This document shows positions 1 to 9,856 of a stretch of DNA of 32,797 nucleotides, piece after piece. The stretch is from Blastocatellia bacterium (lineage in GTDB: Bacteria > Acidobacteriota > Blastocatellia > UBA7656): positions 1 to 32,797 of the forward strand of contig JAHFUG010000018.1 of NCBI GenBank assembly GCA_023265195.1, in the 5' to 3' direction. The stretch's first letter is position 1. Every line of letters begins with the position of its first letter. A model generated the notes under the pieces. That model saw only the letters and a program-made list of their open reading frames with translations. It made no database searches and was not told the DNA's origin. A program made the position numbers and the translations under genes.

Positions 1-622
1 CGTAGATCAGCGTGGTCATGTAGATAAAGAACAGCAGCACGAAGCCGAGCACGAAGGTCTGTCCGCCCTCGCTGCTTTCACCCTGCTCGGTAACCCTGTT
101 CTTTTTCATGCTGACTGCTTTGGTGTACACGCCGGCTTTATCCGCATCTATGCCGGCTCTAACCAGCCTGCGCTCGACTATGGCGGAGCTGAGGGCGCGG
201 CCCAGAGCCTCGATAGAGAAGTCGCTGACGTTCCGAGCGGAGTATTCGGGCTCCTGGCTGTCAAGCACGCCCGGCGGCAAAGTTATGTAGGCAAGGTCCG
301 AGTCCTTTAGCGCGCGCCGCTCCCATTCCTTACGCACCGCGGCGAGATCGGCGCCAGCGGGGATAGCCTCGCGCGTTAAGGCGTATCCCGTGTCGGCTAT
401 GCGATTCGACGTCCCCTTCTTGATCGCGTCAAAGAGCATTGGGTCGCCGCTTTGATCCAGGACGACCACGCGCCGTTCACCACCCGAGCGCCCGGCCAGC
501 AGCATGGGCCCCACGGTGAAGGCGAGCATCAAGACAGGCATCAGCAGGGTGCTTACGAGAAACGCGCGTGTGTGAACGCGCTGCGTGTACTCGCGCCGGA
601 TTATCACCAGTATCTTATTCAT
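1..622 (-). CDS. NatB-type ABC-2 permease, 3' part beyond window
   Basis: About 207 codons are visible, reading leftwards from an ATG at 622-620; the gene runs off the left edge. The N-terminus (MNKILVIIRREYTQRVHTRA) is typical of ABC-2 family permeases of the NatB/YhaP group. A membrane segment follows at about residues 20-40, then a soluble extracytoplasmic domain, and a second hydrophobic segment starts at the window edge. The start codon overlaps the stop of the upstream ATPase gene as ATGA (619-622), so the two genes are translationally coupled and should form one exporter. Family knowledge: NatAB-like systems export Na+ or unidentified small molecules. The substrate here cannot be told from sequence. 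Confidence 0.85.
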   Translation of the reverse strand, partial: MNKILVIIRREYTQRVHTRAFLVSTLLMPVLMLAFTVGPMLLAGRSGGERRVVVLDQSGDPMLFDAIKKGTSNRIADTGYALTREAIPAGADLAAVRKEWERRALKDSDLAYITLPPGVLDSQEPEYSARNVSDFSIEALGRALSSAIVERRLVRAGIDADKAGVYTKAVSMKKNRVTEQGESSEGGQTFVLGFVLLFFIYMTTLIY

Positions 623-1518
623 GCTTTTTTGGTCACGCTCTCAATGAAGATCTCATTCAGCGAAGGTTCGACGAACTCGAACCTGTTGACGCGGCCGCCG
701 GCCGCCACGGCTCTTCTCAAGATGTCCTGGCCATCGGCTCCGTTGGCGAGCACGATCTCGGTATGATTAGCGAACCGGTTTATGCGTTTGACGAGTTCGC
801 CGCTCAAGAATGAGTCGTCTCCGTCGTAGTCAAGCAGAACCGTATTCCGTCCGAAGCCCCGCTTTACCTCCCGGAGATTTCCACCCAGCACTTTCGTCGA
901 ATGGTTGATTAGACAAATATCGTCGCACATCTGTTCGACCTGTTCCATTTGATGCGTCGAGAAGATCACTGTCTTGCCTTGCGCCTTCATATCGAGAATG
1001 ACTTTCTTGAGCGTGCCCGTGCTAACGGGATCGAGTCCTGAGAACGGCTCGTCCAGGATCAGAAGATCGGGATCGTGAAGAATCGACCCGATGAACTGCG
1101 CTTTCTGCTGCATACCCTTGGAGAGTTCGGAACACTTCTTATTCTTCCAATCCGACAGCTCGAGCTTCTCCAGCCAGCCGTCGATTCGCCTAGCCGCTTC
1201 GTTCGCTTCGACTCCGCGGAGCCTCGCGAAGAAGAGAAGCTGATCTCCGACCTTCATCTTCTTATAAAGCCCGCGCTCTTCGGGCAGGTAGCCTATCCGT
1301 TGTTGAATCTCCTGTGAAACGCGCTGGCCCAGCACCTTTATCTCGCCCTCGTCGGGCGCAAAGATGTCCACGATCATTCGGATCGTCGTCGTCTTGCCCG
1401 CTCCGTTAGGACCCAACAGCCCGAAAATCGATCCTTGCCGAACCTCGAATGAGAGATCCCTGACCGCAACGAATTCGTCGAAGCGCTTTGTGACACTGGT
1501 CAATTGAACGACGTTCAT
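619..1518 (-). CDS. NatA-type ABC transporter ATP-binding protein
   Basis: A 299-residue ATPase with all ABC motifs: Walker [10 protein letters not shown] (about residue 37), signature LSKGMQQK, Walker B LLILDEPFSGLDP and switch-region STHQ. The C-terminal 80 residues match the DUF4162-type tail common to NatA/YhaQ ATPases. The start is supported by a GGAG Shine-Dalgarno about 7 nt upstream on the minus strand. It overlaps the permease gene by 4 nt and follows a zinc-ribbon membrane-protein gene by 36 nt, which suggests one minus-strand operon from about 2655 to the left edge. It energises the partner permease from the cytoplasmic side. The substrate is unknown. Confidence 0.93.
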   Translation of the reverse strand: MNVVQLTSVTKRFDEFVAVRDLSFEVRQGSIFGLLGPNGAGKTTTIRMIVDIFAPDEGEIKVLGQRVSQEIQQRIGYLPEERGLYKKMKVGDQLLFFARLRGVEANEAARRIDGWLEKLELSDWKNKKCSELSKGMQQKAQFIGSILHDPDLLILDEPFSGLDPVSTGTLKKVILDMKAQGKTVIFSTHQMEQVEQMCDDICLINHSTKVLGGNLREVKRGFGRNTVLLDYDGDDSFLSGELVKRINRFANHTEIVLANGADGQDILRRAVAAGGRVNRFEFVEPSLNEIFIESVTKKA

Positions 1519-1554
1519 CTATGTCTCCGATTTATGTCTTTCGGACCAGGCAGG

Positions 1555-2046
1555 CTAACGATGCTCTTGGTCCAGTAGTGAAGGATCGAAGTTACGCGTA
1601 GTTTGCTCGGTCACGCTTCCCATCACTCTCTGAGGTGGAGCGATTTGTGGCTGACTGTAGCCGGTGGCGTTGGAGGCCCGCGGGAACCGGTCCGCGGACC
1701 GTTTTTCCTTTCCGGTTCCCGCATCTGAAATCAGGCGTGAAAGCAACCGAAGCAGCATCATGACTATGCCAAATACCGTGGCGGAGCCCAGCGTTATCAT
1801 CGGCACGAGGAGTCCTTTCCCCGCGTTAGTGCTTGCCGCCAGTCCGGCTACAATGCCGAACACGATGCCGAGTCCACCCAACCCTACCGCTATCGTAGCC
1901 AGCGCAAGCGCCCAGACCGCGCTGGTCAATCTCGGTTGATGCGTCATGCCTACACCAACGTCGGCTGTGTTGTAGAGGTTGGCTCCGCACCTCTTGCAGA
2001 ATCTGATCCCAACCGTTGCTTCAGCGCCGCAGTTTGAGCAGTACAT
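1555..2046 (-). CDS. zinc-ribbon membrane protein (copy 1)
   Basis: A 163-residue protein that opens with a CxxC...CxxC zinc ribbon (MYCSNCGAE, then FCKRCGANL; four cysteines in the first 21 residues). Two hydrophobic segments follow at about residues 43-70 and 78-105, then a polar tail with the motif SVTEQTTRNFD. A strong Shine-Dalgarno (GAGGAGGG) sits just before the ATG. It is a paralogue of the protein at 2188-2655: same architecture, same ribbon and same tail motif. It lies 36 nt upstream of the NatA-like ATPase, so it may be co-transcribed with the exporter. The function is not known; the cytosolic ribbon could bind zinc or a protein partner at the membrane. Confidence 0.85.
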   Translation of the reverse strand: MYCSNCGAEATVGIRFCKRCGANLYNTADVGVGMTHQPRLTSAVWALALATIAVGLGGLGIVFGIVAGLAASTNAGKGLLVPMITLGSATVFGIVMMLLRLLSRLISDAGTGKEKRSADRFPRASNATGYSQPQIAPPQRVMGSVTEQTTRNFDPSLLDQEHR

Positions 2047-2089
2047 TGTTCCCTCCTCGCCATCCCTCCATCGGCCCGCCGAGGATGAA

Positions 2090-2165
2090 GGCTAGCGGTT
2101 CCTGTGTTTCTCACGCGTAGTTCAACGCTGCATCGCGATTCGGCGCCTCGGGATTGGCAGTACAT
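2090..2165 (-). pseudogene. relic of a third zinc-ribbon gene start
   Basis: Between the two intact zinc-ribbon genes, the minus strand keeps an ATG preceded by GGGAG, and a frame reading MYCQSRGAESRC, which aligns with MYCSNCGAE of copy 1. The ATGTACTGC start and the GGCGC(C/T)GAA block are shared at nucleotide level. The second and later ribbon cysteines are lost, and the frame then runs out of register into copy 1. This fits a decayed third member of a tandem family. It is short, so chance similarity is possible but unlikely given its position and its ribosome binding site. Confidence 0.5.
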
Positions 2166-2187
2166 GTCATCTCCCGCCTTGAGTACG

Positions 2188-2655
2188 CTACTCGACTGGC
2201 TGCTTATAGCGCGGCTCATGAAAAGTCCGCGTCGTGTTCTCGGTGACGCTGCCGGCCGGAATCGAGGGCGCGATCATCTGAGGCCGGTCGAATTCACTCG
2301 TCGCAATTGGTTTTTGAAACGCGGGAGGCGTCCAGCTTCTAGGATGTATGCCGGCCAGCCTGGTCAACAGTCTGATCAACAGCCAGGTGACGCCTAATAT
2401 CAAGAATGATCCCATCACCGCCGTAATCCCGACGATGTCCGAAGCCGCTCTTAACGCCGTCATAGCGATCAAGCCGCTGAAGAGAGCGCCTACGCTGAAA
2501 ATACCGAACGCGGCTATCGCCCAGATCATGCTTGCAAGCTTTGGAGGAGGTTCGGCCATACCCATTTGACCTTGAGATGGGCTCAAGCTAATCCCGCATC
2601 TTTTGCAGTAGTTCAAACCCTGAGTTGCAGGCGCCCCGCAAAAATGACAATACAT
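2188..2655 (-). CDS. zinc-ribbon membrane protein (copy 2)
   Basis: A 155-residue protein if the ATG at 2655 is used. That start begins MYCHFCGAP exactly like the paralogue and is preceded by GGGGG at a good distance, whereas an upstream in-frame start at 2697 would add 14 unrelated residues. It has a zinc ribbon (CHFC...CKRC), two hydrophobic segments at about residues 42-65 and 72-98, and a tail with SVTENTTRTFHE. It is the first gene of the presumed minus-strand operon. It is clearly a duplicate of 1555-2046, with the sequence between ribbon and tail moderately diverged. The function is unknown. Confidence 0.85.
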   Translation of the reverse strand: MYCHFCGAPATQGLNYCKRCGISLSPSQGQMGMAEPPPKLASMIWAIAAFGIFSVGALFSGLIAMTALRAASDIVGITAVMGSFLILGVTWLLIRLLTRLAGIHPRSWTPPAFQKPIATSEFDRPQMIAPSIPAGSVTENTTRTFHEPRYKQPVE

Positions 2656-3181
2656 TGAATTCCCCCAGAAGCCTAACGGTACTGTCCGCCCGATCAATCC
2701 TGCCCGTAGGAAGGCGCTTGTATGTTCCTGATTAATCCAGTGTAAGTACGTTACGAAAACTAGATTGGTTCAGGTTCAGCGTCTAATCGCATCGTAGCCA
2801 CGCTTCCACGAGCAGCAACCGCTCGCGCCTCGATTATGATATGGCTGCAGCTTGAGCTCCAAACGAGTGAGCCTGGAAATTGCGCGGATAAATAAAAAGC
2901 GCGACCGTCGGCTTCAGTATTTACAAAAGCCAGATGCGCCGAGCAAGAGAGCGCTGAGCTTGCCCACGAGCGGCATAGACACACCTGCACTATGCTCTCA
3001 AGAAATTTGCGGCCCTCCTCGGCTTAGCCTGGGGCCTAGGCGCGGCACCGGGCTGTAGTAGATTGCCGCGTCTCTTGACGTTTGGTGATGCTCGGCCGAA
3101 ATGAGTCATCAGCCGAATCGCTGCTTACGAGCGCAATAGAACTGTGATACGTTGATTCGGATACAATCGGACGGAGGCCGG
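2656..3181. other. divergent intergenic region
   Basis: 526 bases between the divergent zinc-ribbon and gatA genes. Short open frames on both strands lack ribosome binding sites and family resemblance. It must hold promoters for both directions, but I see no near-consensus pair. No repeat, tRNA or strong hairpin was noticed. Confidence 0.5.
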
Positions 3182-4672
3182 ATGGAACTTAGGGAACTCT
3201 CGATAAGCCTTCTTCGTGAACGCATCGCCGCCGGTGAAATCAGAGCCGCTGAGATTTGCCGCGCCGCGCTCGACCGGATTGAGCTGCTTGCGGAGCTTAA
3301 TGCGTTTCTTACCGTGACCGCCGACTCGGCGCTCGAACGAGCGGAACGTCTGGACATTGTTGCGCGGAAAGGCGATCCTCTCCCACCCCTTGCCGGAGCG
3401 ATTCTAGCCATCAAGGACGTCATACTCGTCGAGAACGTGCGCGCCACCGCCGGCTCCCGAATCTTGTACAATTACATTCCGCCTTACACCGCAACAGCCG
3501 TCAAACGCCTCGAATCCGCCGGGGCGATAGTCATTGGAAAGACAAACTGCGACGAGTTCGCTATGGGCTCCTCGAATGAGAATTCCGCTTATGGCGCGGT
3601 AAGAAACCCGTGGAACACCGAGCATGTGCCGGGAGGTTCGTCGGGCGGGTCGGCGGTTGCCGTTGCATCGGGAATGGCGATGGCCGCTCTCGGCTCCGAC
3701 ACGGGAGGTTCGATTCGTCAACCCGCCAGCTTTTGCGGCGTGGTGGGATTGAAGCCGACATACTCGCGCGTGTCACGATATGGACTTATAGCTTACGGGT
3801 CATCGCTCGATCACATCGGACCAATCGCGAACTCCGTGGAAGACGCGGCTCAGATATTAAAGGTCATGGCGGGACATGACCCGTACGATTCGACGTCAAG
3901 CAGGGCGCCGGTTGACGATTACGTAGCTTTGCTGGACGGCGGCGTGCGCGGACTTCGGATCGGCGTTCCTCCGGAGTACTTCGGGGAAGGGCTCGACTCA
4001 GAAGTAAGAAAAGGAATCGAAGCCGCCGTTAAGATATTCGAAGAACTTGGGGCCGAGATTGTCAGCGTCAGTTTGCCTCATACGAAATACGCCGTGCCGG
4101 TCTACTACTTGATCGCTACGGCGGAGGCGAGTTCGAATCTAGCCCGTTTTGATGGGGTGCGATATGGATTTCGCGCCGAGACCGCGTCAAGCCTCAAAGA
4201 GATGTATAGCCGCACGCGCGATCGAGGTTTCGGCGCTGAAGTGAAGCGGAGAATAATGCTCGGAACCTACGCTTTGTCGGCCGGGTACTATGATCAGTAC
4301 TACGGGAAAGCGCAAAGGGTGCGCTCCCTAATCGAGCGGGACTTCCGCGATGCTTTCAATTCTTGCGACGTAATCGCCACGCCGGCGGCGCCGTCAACGG
4401 CGTTTCGCATTGGTGAAAAGGTCGATGACCCTCTCGAGATGTACCTGCAAGATATTTACACCGTCACGCTGAATTTAACCGGGTTGCCGGGCGTTGTTCT
4501 GCCTTGCGGCCTGTCCTCCAGCGGGTTGCCTATCGGAATACAACTGATCGGTTCTCGCTTCGACGAGGCGCGTCTTCTTAGAGCGGCGAGCAGCCTCGAA
4601 AGAGTCATAAGAGGGAGTTATCAACCCCAGGCGTTGAGAATACCTCGTGTGAATACGCCCGCCACTGCGTGA
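3182..4672 (+). CDS. gatA: GatA-like amidase (Asp/Glu-tRNA amidotransferase A subunit)
   Basis: A 496-residue amidase-signature enzyme. The Ser-cisSer-Lys triad is in place: K78 in AIKDV, S153 in GGSSGGS, S177 in GSDTGGS. These sit one residue off the well-known S. aureus GatA positions, and the length also matches GatA. Blocks such as [10 protein letters not shown] and [19 protein letters not shown] are characteristic of GatA rather than of generic amidases. In the GatCAB complex it releases ammonia from glutamine to amidate Glu-tRNA(Gln) or Asp-tRNA(Asn). The start chosen is the ATG at 3182 with GGAGG 5 nt upstream; a TTG 30 nt earlier is less likely. No gatB or gatC is nearby, so the subunits would be encoded elsewhere. 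Confidence 0.92.
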   Translation: MELRELSISLLRERIAAGEIRAAEICRAALDRIELLAELNAFLTVTADSALERAERLDIVARKGDPLPPLAGAILAIKDVILVENVRATAGSRILYNYIPPYTATAVKRLESAGAIVIGKTNCDEFAMGSSNENSAYGAVRNPWNTEHVPGGSSGGSAVAVASGMAMAALGSDTGGSIRQPASFCGVVGLKPTYSRVSRYGLIAYGSSLDHIGPIANSVEDAAQILKVMAGHDPYDSTSSRAPVDDYVALLDGGVRGLRIGVPPEYFGEGLDSEVRKGIEAAVKIFEELGAEIVSVSLPHTKYAVPVYYLIATAEASSNLARFDGVRYGFRAETASSLKEMYSRTRDRGFGAEVKRRIMLGTYALSAGYYDQYYGKAQRVRSLIERDFRDAFNSCDVIATPAAPSTAFRIGEKVDDPLEMYLQDIYTVTLNLTGLPGVVLPCGLSSSGLPIGIQLIGSRFDEARLLRAASSLERVIRGSYQPQALRIPRVNTPATA

Positions 4673-4681
4673 GCGAGGCGC

Positions 4682-4710
4682 TGACGGGCCTTTCCCGTGA
4701 TGCCCCGTCA
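4682..4710 (+). other. short hairpin after gatA
   Basis: A 7-bp perfect stem (TGACGGG / CCCGTCA) with a 15-nt loop lies 9 nt after the gatA stop. It has no T-run, so it could be a weak or Rho-assisted terminator or an mRNA-stabilising hairpin. The rest of the gap to 4833 shows nothing recognisable apart from an AGGAG before the next gene. Confidence 0.3.
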
Positions 4711-4832
4711 TGCCCGCGTGGCCGGCCCGCGAGAATCAATTCGACACTGCCTTAACCGCGTGATAAGAATTCTAAGGACGTTTGCATCGTTCTTCGCAAG
4801 GAGTATCCCCCTATCAGGAGTAGCCGCTTAAA

Positions 4833-7316
4833 ATGATTCGAGTGAGGTTCTTGCCGGCGGGAAAGCTGGCGGCGTTGTTGTTGTTCCTTTCAATAACCGC
4901 CGCGCTGGTTGGCTATCTAACCTTTAGAGGCAGACGCGCCGCGCAAAGGACCGACCGGCCGAAGCTGCAGGATAAACTCGTTGCCGTGCTCAGCGACACG
5001 AGATACGCGCACGAGGTCGGCGGCAAGATTCGCTTCATCCTCACGTCGGGAACGGACAGGACATACCAGGACGGATCGCACGAACTTGAACAGGTCAGAC
5101 TTGAATCGCACGGCGTGAACGGGAATAGAAACGATCTGGTCGTCGCCGACAAGGCTCGCGTCAGCGACACAACCGATCTCAACAAGCTGGACGCCGAGTT
5201 CACTTCGAACGTCGTCGTGCAGACGTCGGACGGGCTCACGATCAAGACAAGCTATCTCCACTACAGTCAGACCGAGAACAAGGTTGACACCAAGGAACCG
5301 CTCGAATTCGAGCGCAAGACGATGTCCGGCCGCGCTATTGGAATGATCGTCGATGTGAATGACGAAAGGGTGCGCCTGCTCAAGGACGTCGATGTAACCA
5401 TCAAACCGAAATCGGCCGCGGACGCAAAGCCGTCTTCGCCTGCAACCCCGGCGGCTCACTCGAACGTGCAAACGCAGCCTGAAGAAACGCCTGAAGAGCG
5501 GGCGGCGCGAAAAGAGCAAAAGCGCGCACGCAAGCTGGCTCGCAGGCGGGCCGAGGAAGCGGCTTCTCAAGCCGGCGCCCGGGCCGCCACCGCGGGTTCG
5601 CGCAAGGCCGGAGCCGCGGCGAGTCGAAGAGCGGTTAAGAAGAACGCGAGTGGAAATCCCAAGGAACCGGTTCACATCCGCGCGGCTGAGGCACTGCTCG
5701 AAAAAAAGGAGCGCCGGGTTACTTTTGCCGGAGCGGTGGTGGTCACAAAGGCCGCTGAAGAAATGCGAGCGGATAAGATGACGGGCTTTCTTGACGCGGC
5801 CGATCGCTTCGAACGAATCGAAGCCCGAGGAAAGTCCGCTCTCAAGCAGACCGGCAAGTCGGAGGTTACCTGCGACGACATGGACTTCTTTTTCGGCGAG
5901 GACCATAGTCTCATCCGCGCGGAGGGACGAGGCAATGTTTATTCGCGTTCCCTGGGCGATGAGCCGCTTAGGGAAGCTCGCTCCGACGCGGTTGAGGTTA
6001 CCTTCATCGACGGCCCCGACGGCGCTGCCGCGGATACGATGACTGCAACCGGGAACTCCAATTTGCACATTCAGGCTCCAAAACCACGTTCTGAAAGTGA
6101 CAACCCGGCCTCTCGCCATCTCTCGGCGAACGTGATCACGATGCAGTTCCAGCCGGGCGGCAAGCTCATTAAGACGGCTCACGCGTCGGGAGACGCCGTG
6201 ATCACGGTCGTTCCAACGCGAGCGGAGAGGAAGGCGGACAAGAAAACCATCCACGCTCCAAGAATGACCGCTGAGTTCTTCGATGAAGAGAATCGAGTGA
6301 GACACTTTGAAGCTACGGGCGGCGTCAAGACGGAGGTCGAGGCGACGGTGGCGGGCGCGCACGAGCCTCGGATCACGACGAGCAAGCGGCTAACGGCTGA
6401 CTTCGCCGTTGATTCTCAGGACATCGACCGCATCGTTCAAGATGGTGACTTCAAATATGCGGAGGGCGACCGCAACGGCATTGCGGATAGCGCGGTGTAT
6501 GACGGAAGAACCGAGGTTCTCAGCTTTCGTGGCAAGCGGCCGATGGCTTGGGACACGAAGGGCAGAACGCAGGCGGACGAGATCGATTATGACCGGCAAA
6601 AGGACGAGCTTCACGCCCGCGGCGACGTGCGCACGACCTATTACAGCCCGGAGACGGCGGGCGGCTCGACGCCGTTCAAGAAAACCAAATCGCCGGTTTT
6701 CATAACCGCCGACCGCGCGGACGCCAGGAGTGAAGACAACATAGCGATTTACACGGGCAACGCCCGCGGCTGGCAGGACGACAACTTCGTGCGCGGCGAT
6801 CGGATCGAGCTTTACGACGATGAAAAGAAGATGGTGGCCGTCGGCCACGTCGAGAGCGCGCTTTACACCGTCGAGCGCGAGACGTCGCCGGGCAAGCGCG
6901 AGATCGTGCCGGGCTTCGCCACGGCGGATCGAATGACCTACTCGGACGCCACGCGGCTGGTTCATTACGACGGGCGCGTGAAGGCCAGACAAGGCGTGGA
7001 TCACATAGAGGCCGAGGTTGTGGACGCTTACCTCAAAGAAGGAACAAATGAAGTCGATCACATCATTGCGGAGCGTGGGGTTGTAATGACGCAGCCCGGA
7101 CGCCGCGGCGTCGGCGACAGGATGACGTACGCCGCCAGCGACGGCCGCGCGGTTCTGATTGGCAAGAGCGCCAAAATCGACGACGAAGAGAAGGGTTCTA
7201 CAATGGGGTCAGAATTGACTTTCTATAGCCGCGATGATAAGGTTTCGGTCGAAAATAAACAGACCGCTGGACGCGTTCGATCAACGCATCGTTTGACAAA
7301 GGGCAAAGGGAAGTAA
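4833..7316 (+). CDS. LptC-LptA (OstA-like) fusion, LPS transport
   Basis: An 827-residue envelope protein. Residues about 8-30 form an uncleaved membrane anchor. Residues about 45-195 resemble LptC, with beta-strand-rich repeats (for example YLHYSQTENKVDT). Residues about 195-275 are a low-complexity Arg/Ala/Glu/Lys linker. From about 280 to the end there are repeated OstA/LptA-type units (such as IRAAEALLEKKERRVTFAG, IYTGNARGW and MTYSDATRLVHYDGRVKARQG). LptC and LptA carry LPS from the inner-membrane LptBFG complex across the periplasm; here both seem joined in one long chain. It is followed 3 nt later by lptB, confirming the pathway. AGGAG lies 12 nt before the ATG. The size is several times that of E. 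coli LptC or LptA (each about 190 aa). Confidence 0.85.
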   Translation: MIRVRFLPAGKLAALLLFLSITAALVGYLTFRGRRAAQRTDRPKLQDKLVAVLSDTRYAHEVGGKIRFILTSGTDRTYQDGSHELEQVRLESHGVNGNRNDLVVADKARVSDTTDLNKLDAEFTSNVVVQTSDGLTIKTSYLHYSQTENKVDTKEPLEFERKTMSGRAIGMIVDVNDERVRLLKDVDVTIKPKSAADAKPSSPATPAAHSNVQTQPEETPEERAARKEQKRARKLARRRAEEAASQAGARAATAGSRKAGAAASRRAVKKNASGNPKEPVHIRAAEALLEKKERRVTFAGAVVVTKAAEEMRADKMTGFLDAADRFERIEARGKSALKQTGKSEVTCDDMDFFFGEDHSLIRAEGRGNVYSRSLGDEPLREARSDAVEVTFIDGPDGAAADTMTATGNSNLHIQAPKPRSESDNPASRHLSANVITMQFQPGGKLIKTAHASGDAVITVVPTRAERKADKKTIHAPRMTAEFFDEENRVRHFEATGGVKTEVEATVAGAHEPRITTSKRLTADFAVDSQDIDRIVQDGDFKYAEGDRNGIADSAVYDGRTEVLSFRGKRPMAWDTKGRTQADEIDYDRQKDELHARGDVRTTYYSPETAGGSTPFKKTKSPVFITADRADARSEDNIAIYTGNARGWQDDNFVRGDRIELYDDEKKMVAVGHVESALYTVERETSPGKREIVPGFATADRMTYSDATRLVHYDGRVKARQGVDHIEAEVVDAYLKEGTNEVDHIIAERGVVMTQPGRRGVGDRMTYAASDGRAVLIGKSAKIDDEEKGSTMGSELTFYSRDDKVSVENKQTAGRVRSTHRLTKGKGK

Positions 7317-7319
7317 CAG

Positions 7320-8150
7320 GTGCAAGAGATCGTGGACGAAGTATCTGTGATCGAATCTGCTCCCGAGAGTGCTGAACAAACCGAACCCCATATCAGAGAG
7401 AAAATCAGCACGAATATTCAGGCGGAGATAAGCCTGCTTGGCGCGGAAGGACTGAAAAAATCTTACCGCAAGCGGCTTGTCGTTAATGACGTTTCGATAG
7501 TCATACGCCAGGGTGAGATTGTAGGTTTGCTTGGGCCAAACGGCGCGGGCAAGACGACTATCTTTTACATGATAGTGGGTCTTGAAAAACCCGACGGTGG
7601 CAGAGTCTTTCTCGATGAAAAAGATATTTCGCGGCTTCCTATGTACCTTCGGGCGCGGAACGGCATTAGCTATTTGCCTCAGGAGGCGTCCGTCTTTCGC
7701 AAGCTCACGGTCGAAGAGAATATTCTGGCCATCCTGGAAACTCTTACGCTCAAGAGACGCGAACGCGAACGCAGGCTGGAACTGCTGCTGGATGAACTGG
7801 ACATATCATACGTGAGGCGCACGAAGGCGTATCAATTGTCGGGTGGGGAACGGAGGCGGACCGAAATAGCCAGGTGCCTGGCGATCGAGCCTCGATTTAT
7901 TCTTCTCGACGAACCGTTCGCCGGCATCGATCCAATAGCGGTGATTGACATTCAGCGGATAGTGCGGAGGCTCAGCGCCAGAGGCATTGGCGTCTTGATC
8001 ACCGATCACAACGTCCGCGAAACGCTGGCCATAACCGACAGAGCATATATAATAAACGACGGCCAGATAATACGCTCCGGCACCCCAGCCGCGTTGACGC
8101 GCGATGAAGAAGTAAAACGTGTTTATCTGGGCGAGAATTTCAGAATGTGA
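7320..8150 (+). CDS. lptB: LptB, LPS export ABC ATPase
   Basis: A 276-residue ATPase starting at GTG 7320, 3 nt after the LptC/A stop, with AAAGGGAAG as ribosome binding site. Motifs: Walker [26 protein letters not shown] (Q-loop region typical of LptB), signature [16 protein letters not shown], Walker [14 protein letters not shown], switch TDHNVRETL. The order and wording of these match LptB closely. It powers LptFG extraction of LPS from the inner membrane. Residues 1-40 are an acidic N-terminal extension absent from E. coli LptB (241 aa). A shorter product would need an internal start, and none with a good ribosome binding site is obvious. Confidence 0.94.
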   Translation: MQEIVDEVSVIESAPESAEQTEPHIREKISTNIQAEISLLGAEGLKKSYRKRLVVNDVSIVIRQGEIVGLLGPNGAGKTTIFYMIVGLEKPDGGRVFLDEKDISRLPMYLRARNGISYLPQEASVFRKLTVEENILAILETLTLKRRERERRLELLLDELDISYVRRTKAYQLSGGERRRTEIARCLAIEPRFILLDEPFAGIDPIAVIDIQRIVRRLSARGIGVLITDHNVRETLAITDRAYIINDGQIIRSGTPAALTRDEEVKRVYLGENFRM

Positions 8151-8200
8151 GAAGTGGGGAGCCGGCGCGCCGCCAGTCCCTGGGCCTTATTGATTAGATT

Positions 8201-9760
8201 ATGTCCGTTAAGCCTTATCTTACTACTAGTCTCTCTCAACGGCTGGTGCTCACGCCGCAGATGCGGCAACGCATAGAGCTGCTGGCGATGACCAAGCTCG
8301 AACTCACCGATCTGATTACGACCGAAATGTCGGCTAATCCCGTGCTGGAGGAATCTAGCGGCCCGGACGCAGCCGAAGAATCGTCGGTGATGAACGATGA
8401 AATCACCGCCATTGACGCGACCACCGCGGACTATATCAGACCCAACGGCGAGGCCCCGGTTTCGGAGGCGCCGGTTGACGGAGCTGCTTCAATCCCGCAA
8501 GACAACGCGAGCGCCGCGGCCGCCGAAACCGCCCCGATTGAAGGCGAGTCAGAGCCGGAGCGCGAACGCGACCCTTTCGAAGAAATCGACTTCGGGTCCA
8601 CATTCGAAGATTACCTGGATCCCGGATACAAGACCCACGAATACGAGTCTCGCGATGAAGTCTCGTTCGAGAACATGCTCACCCGGCGGCAATCGCTGTG
8701 CGATCAATTGGTTTGGCAGCTTCACTTGACGGAAGTATCCGATCAGGTGCGCGAAGCCGGCGAAGCCATCATAGGCAATCTGGACGAGAACACCGGTTTT
8801 CTTGACGCTACCGTCGAGGAAATCGCCGCTATGGGCCCATGGCCGCTCGAAGTCGTCGAAGAAGCGCTCAGCGTAGTTCAGTTGTTGGACCCCGTGGGCG
8901 TCGCGGCGCGTGACGTTCGAGAATCGCTCTTGATTCAACTTCAATACTATGGGTTTGGCGGCCGGCTAGCCGCCCAAATGGTGCGCGATCACTTCGAGCA
9001 TCTCCAAACACATAAGCTTCCCGAGCTTGCCAGGACTCTCAACGTGGCGGTGGAACAGTTGCTCGAGGAGATGGAGATCATCAAGAAGATGGATCCGAAG
9101 CCGGGCCGCAAATTTTCCGCCGAAGACGCCCAGCCCATAGTCCCCGAAGTGACGATAGAGAAAGTGGACGACGACTATGTGCTACGTTTCGAGGATGACG
9201 GCATGCCTCAACTGCGGATCAACAGAACATACCGGCAGATGATGGAGTCCAAGGAATCGTCGAAAGAGACTCGCGACTACATAAAGGAGCGGTTTCGCTC
9301 GGCGGTCGATCTTCTCAAGAACATCGAACACCGCCGCCAGACCATTTACAGAGTGTGCCAGTCAATCGTCGAACGGCAGCGCGACTTCCTCGATCACGGC
9401 GTAGAGCAGCTAAAGCCCATGATGTTGAAAGACATCGCCGAGGACATCGGAATGCACTTGAGCACGGTCTCCCGCGTCGTCAACCGCAAGTACGTTAATA
9501 CGCCGCAAGGGGTTTACGAACTGCGGCGGTTTTTCACCGAGGGGATGAAGTCGGACAGCGGGGAAGACGTCTCTACCAGAGTGCTGAAATTGAAGATCAA
9601 GAAGATGATTGAAGCCGAAGACGCCCATCGCCCAATAACGGACGACGAGATAGCAAAACGTCTTGCGAGGGATGGAGTGAAATTGAGCCGCCGAACCGTA
9701 GCGAAATATCGCGAGCAGATGCGCATACCCGGTTCGAGGGAGCGCCGCGCCATCGTGTGA
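8201..9760 (+). CDS. rpoN: RNA polymerase sigma-54 factor RpoN
   Basis: A 519-residue sigma-54. Region I ([19 protein letters not shown]) is at the N-terminus, followed by an acidic region II of about 100 residues. The core-binding domain is next, then an HTH ([12 protein letters not shown]) and near the C-terminus the RpoN box RRTVAKYRE (canonical [10 protein letters not shown], with Ser for the first Ala) that contacts the -24 element. It needs AAA+ activators; none is encoded in this window. It lies 50 nt after lptB and upstream of hpf, the order seen in many diderms. No clear Shine-Dalgarno precedes the ATG, but the start fits region I exactly. Confidence 0.96.
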   Translation: MSVKPYLTTSLSQRLVLTPQMRQRIELLAMTKLELTDLITTEMSANPVLEESSGPDAAEESSVMNDEITAIDATTADYIRPNGEAPVSEAPVDGAASIPQDNASAAAAETAPIEGESEPERERDPFEEIDFGSTFEDYLDPGYKTHEYESRDEVSFENMLTRRQSLCDQLVWQLHLTEVSDQVREAGEAIIGNLDENTGFLDATVEEIAAMGPWPLEVVEEALSVVQLLDPVGVAARDVRESLLIQLQYYGFGGRLAAQMVRDHFEHLQTHKLPELARTLNVAVEQLLEEMEIIKKMDPKPGRKFSAEDAQPIVPEVTIEKVDDDYVLRFEDDGMPQLRINRTYRQMMESKESSKETRDYIKERFRSAVDLLKNIEHRRQTIYRVCQSIVERQRDFLDHGVEQLKPMMLKDIAEDIGMHLSTVSRVVNRKYVNTPQGVYELRRFFTEGMKSDSGEDVSTRVLKLKIKKMIEAEDAHRPITDDEIAKRLARDGVKLSRRTVAKYREQMRIPGSRERRAIV

Positions 9761-9856
9761 GTACGTGCCGGCAGGTCCCGCGAGACCGATAGCACAAGCG
9801 CGATCCACCAGCCGTGGCTGCACCGGCCTAAGTTTCATAACTTCAAGGAGGCACTG

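Noticed and set aside
2760-3058. Two opposing open frames of 76 and 68 codons upstream of gatA
   Set aside because: They overlap each other, lack ribosome binding sites and show Ser/Arg-rich shadow composition.
4917-6362. 481-codon open frame on the minus strand
   Set aside because: It lies wholly inside the LptC/LptA gene, is Arg/Leu/His-rich as expected of an antisense shadow, and has no family resemblance.
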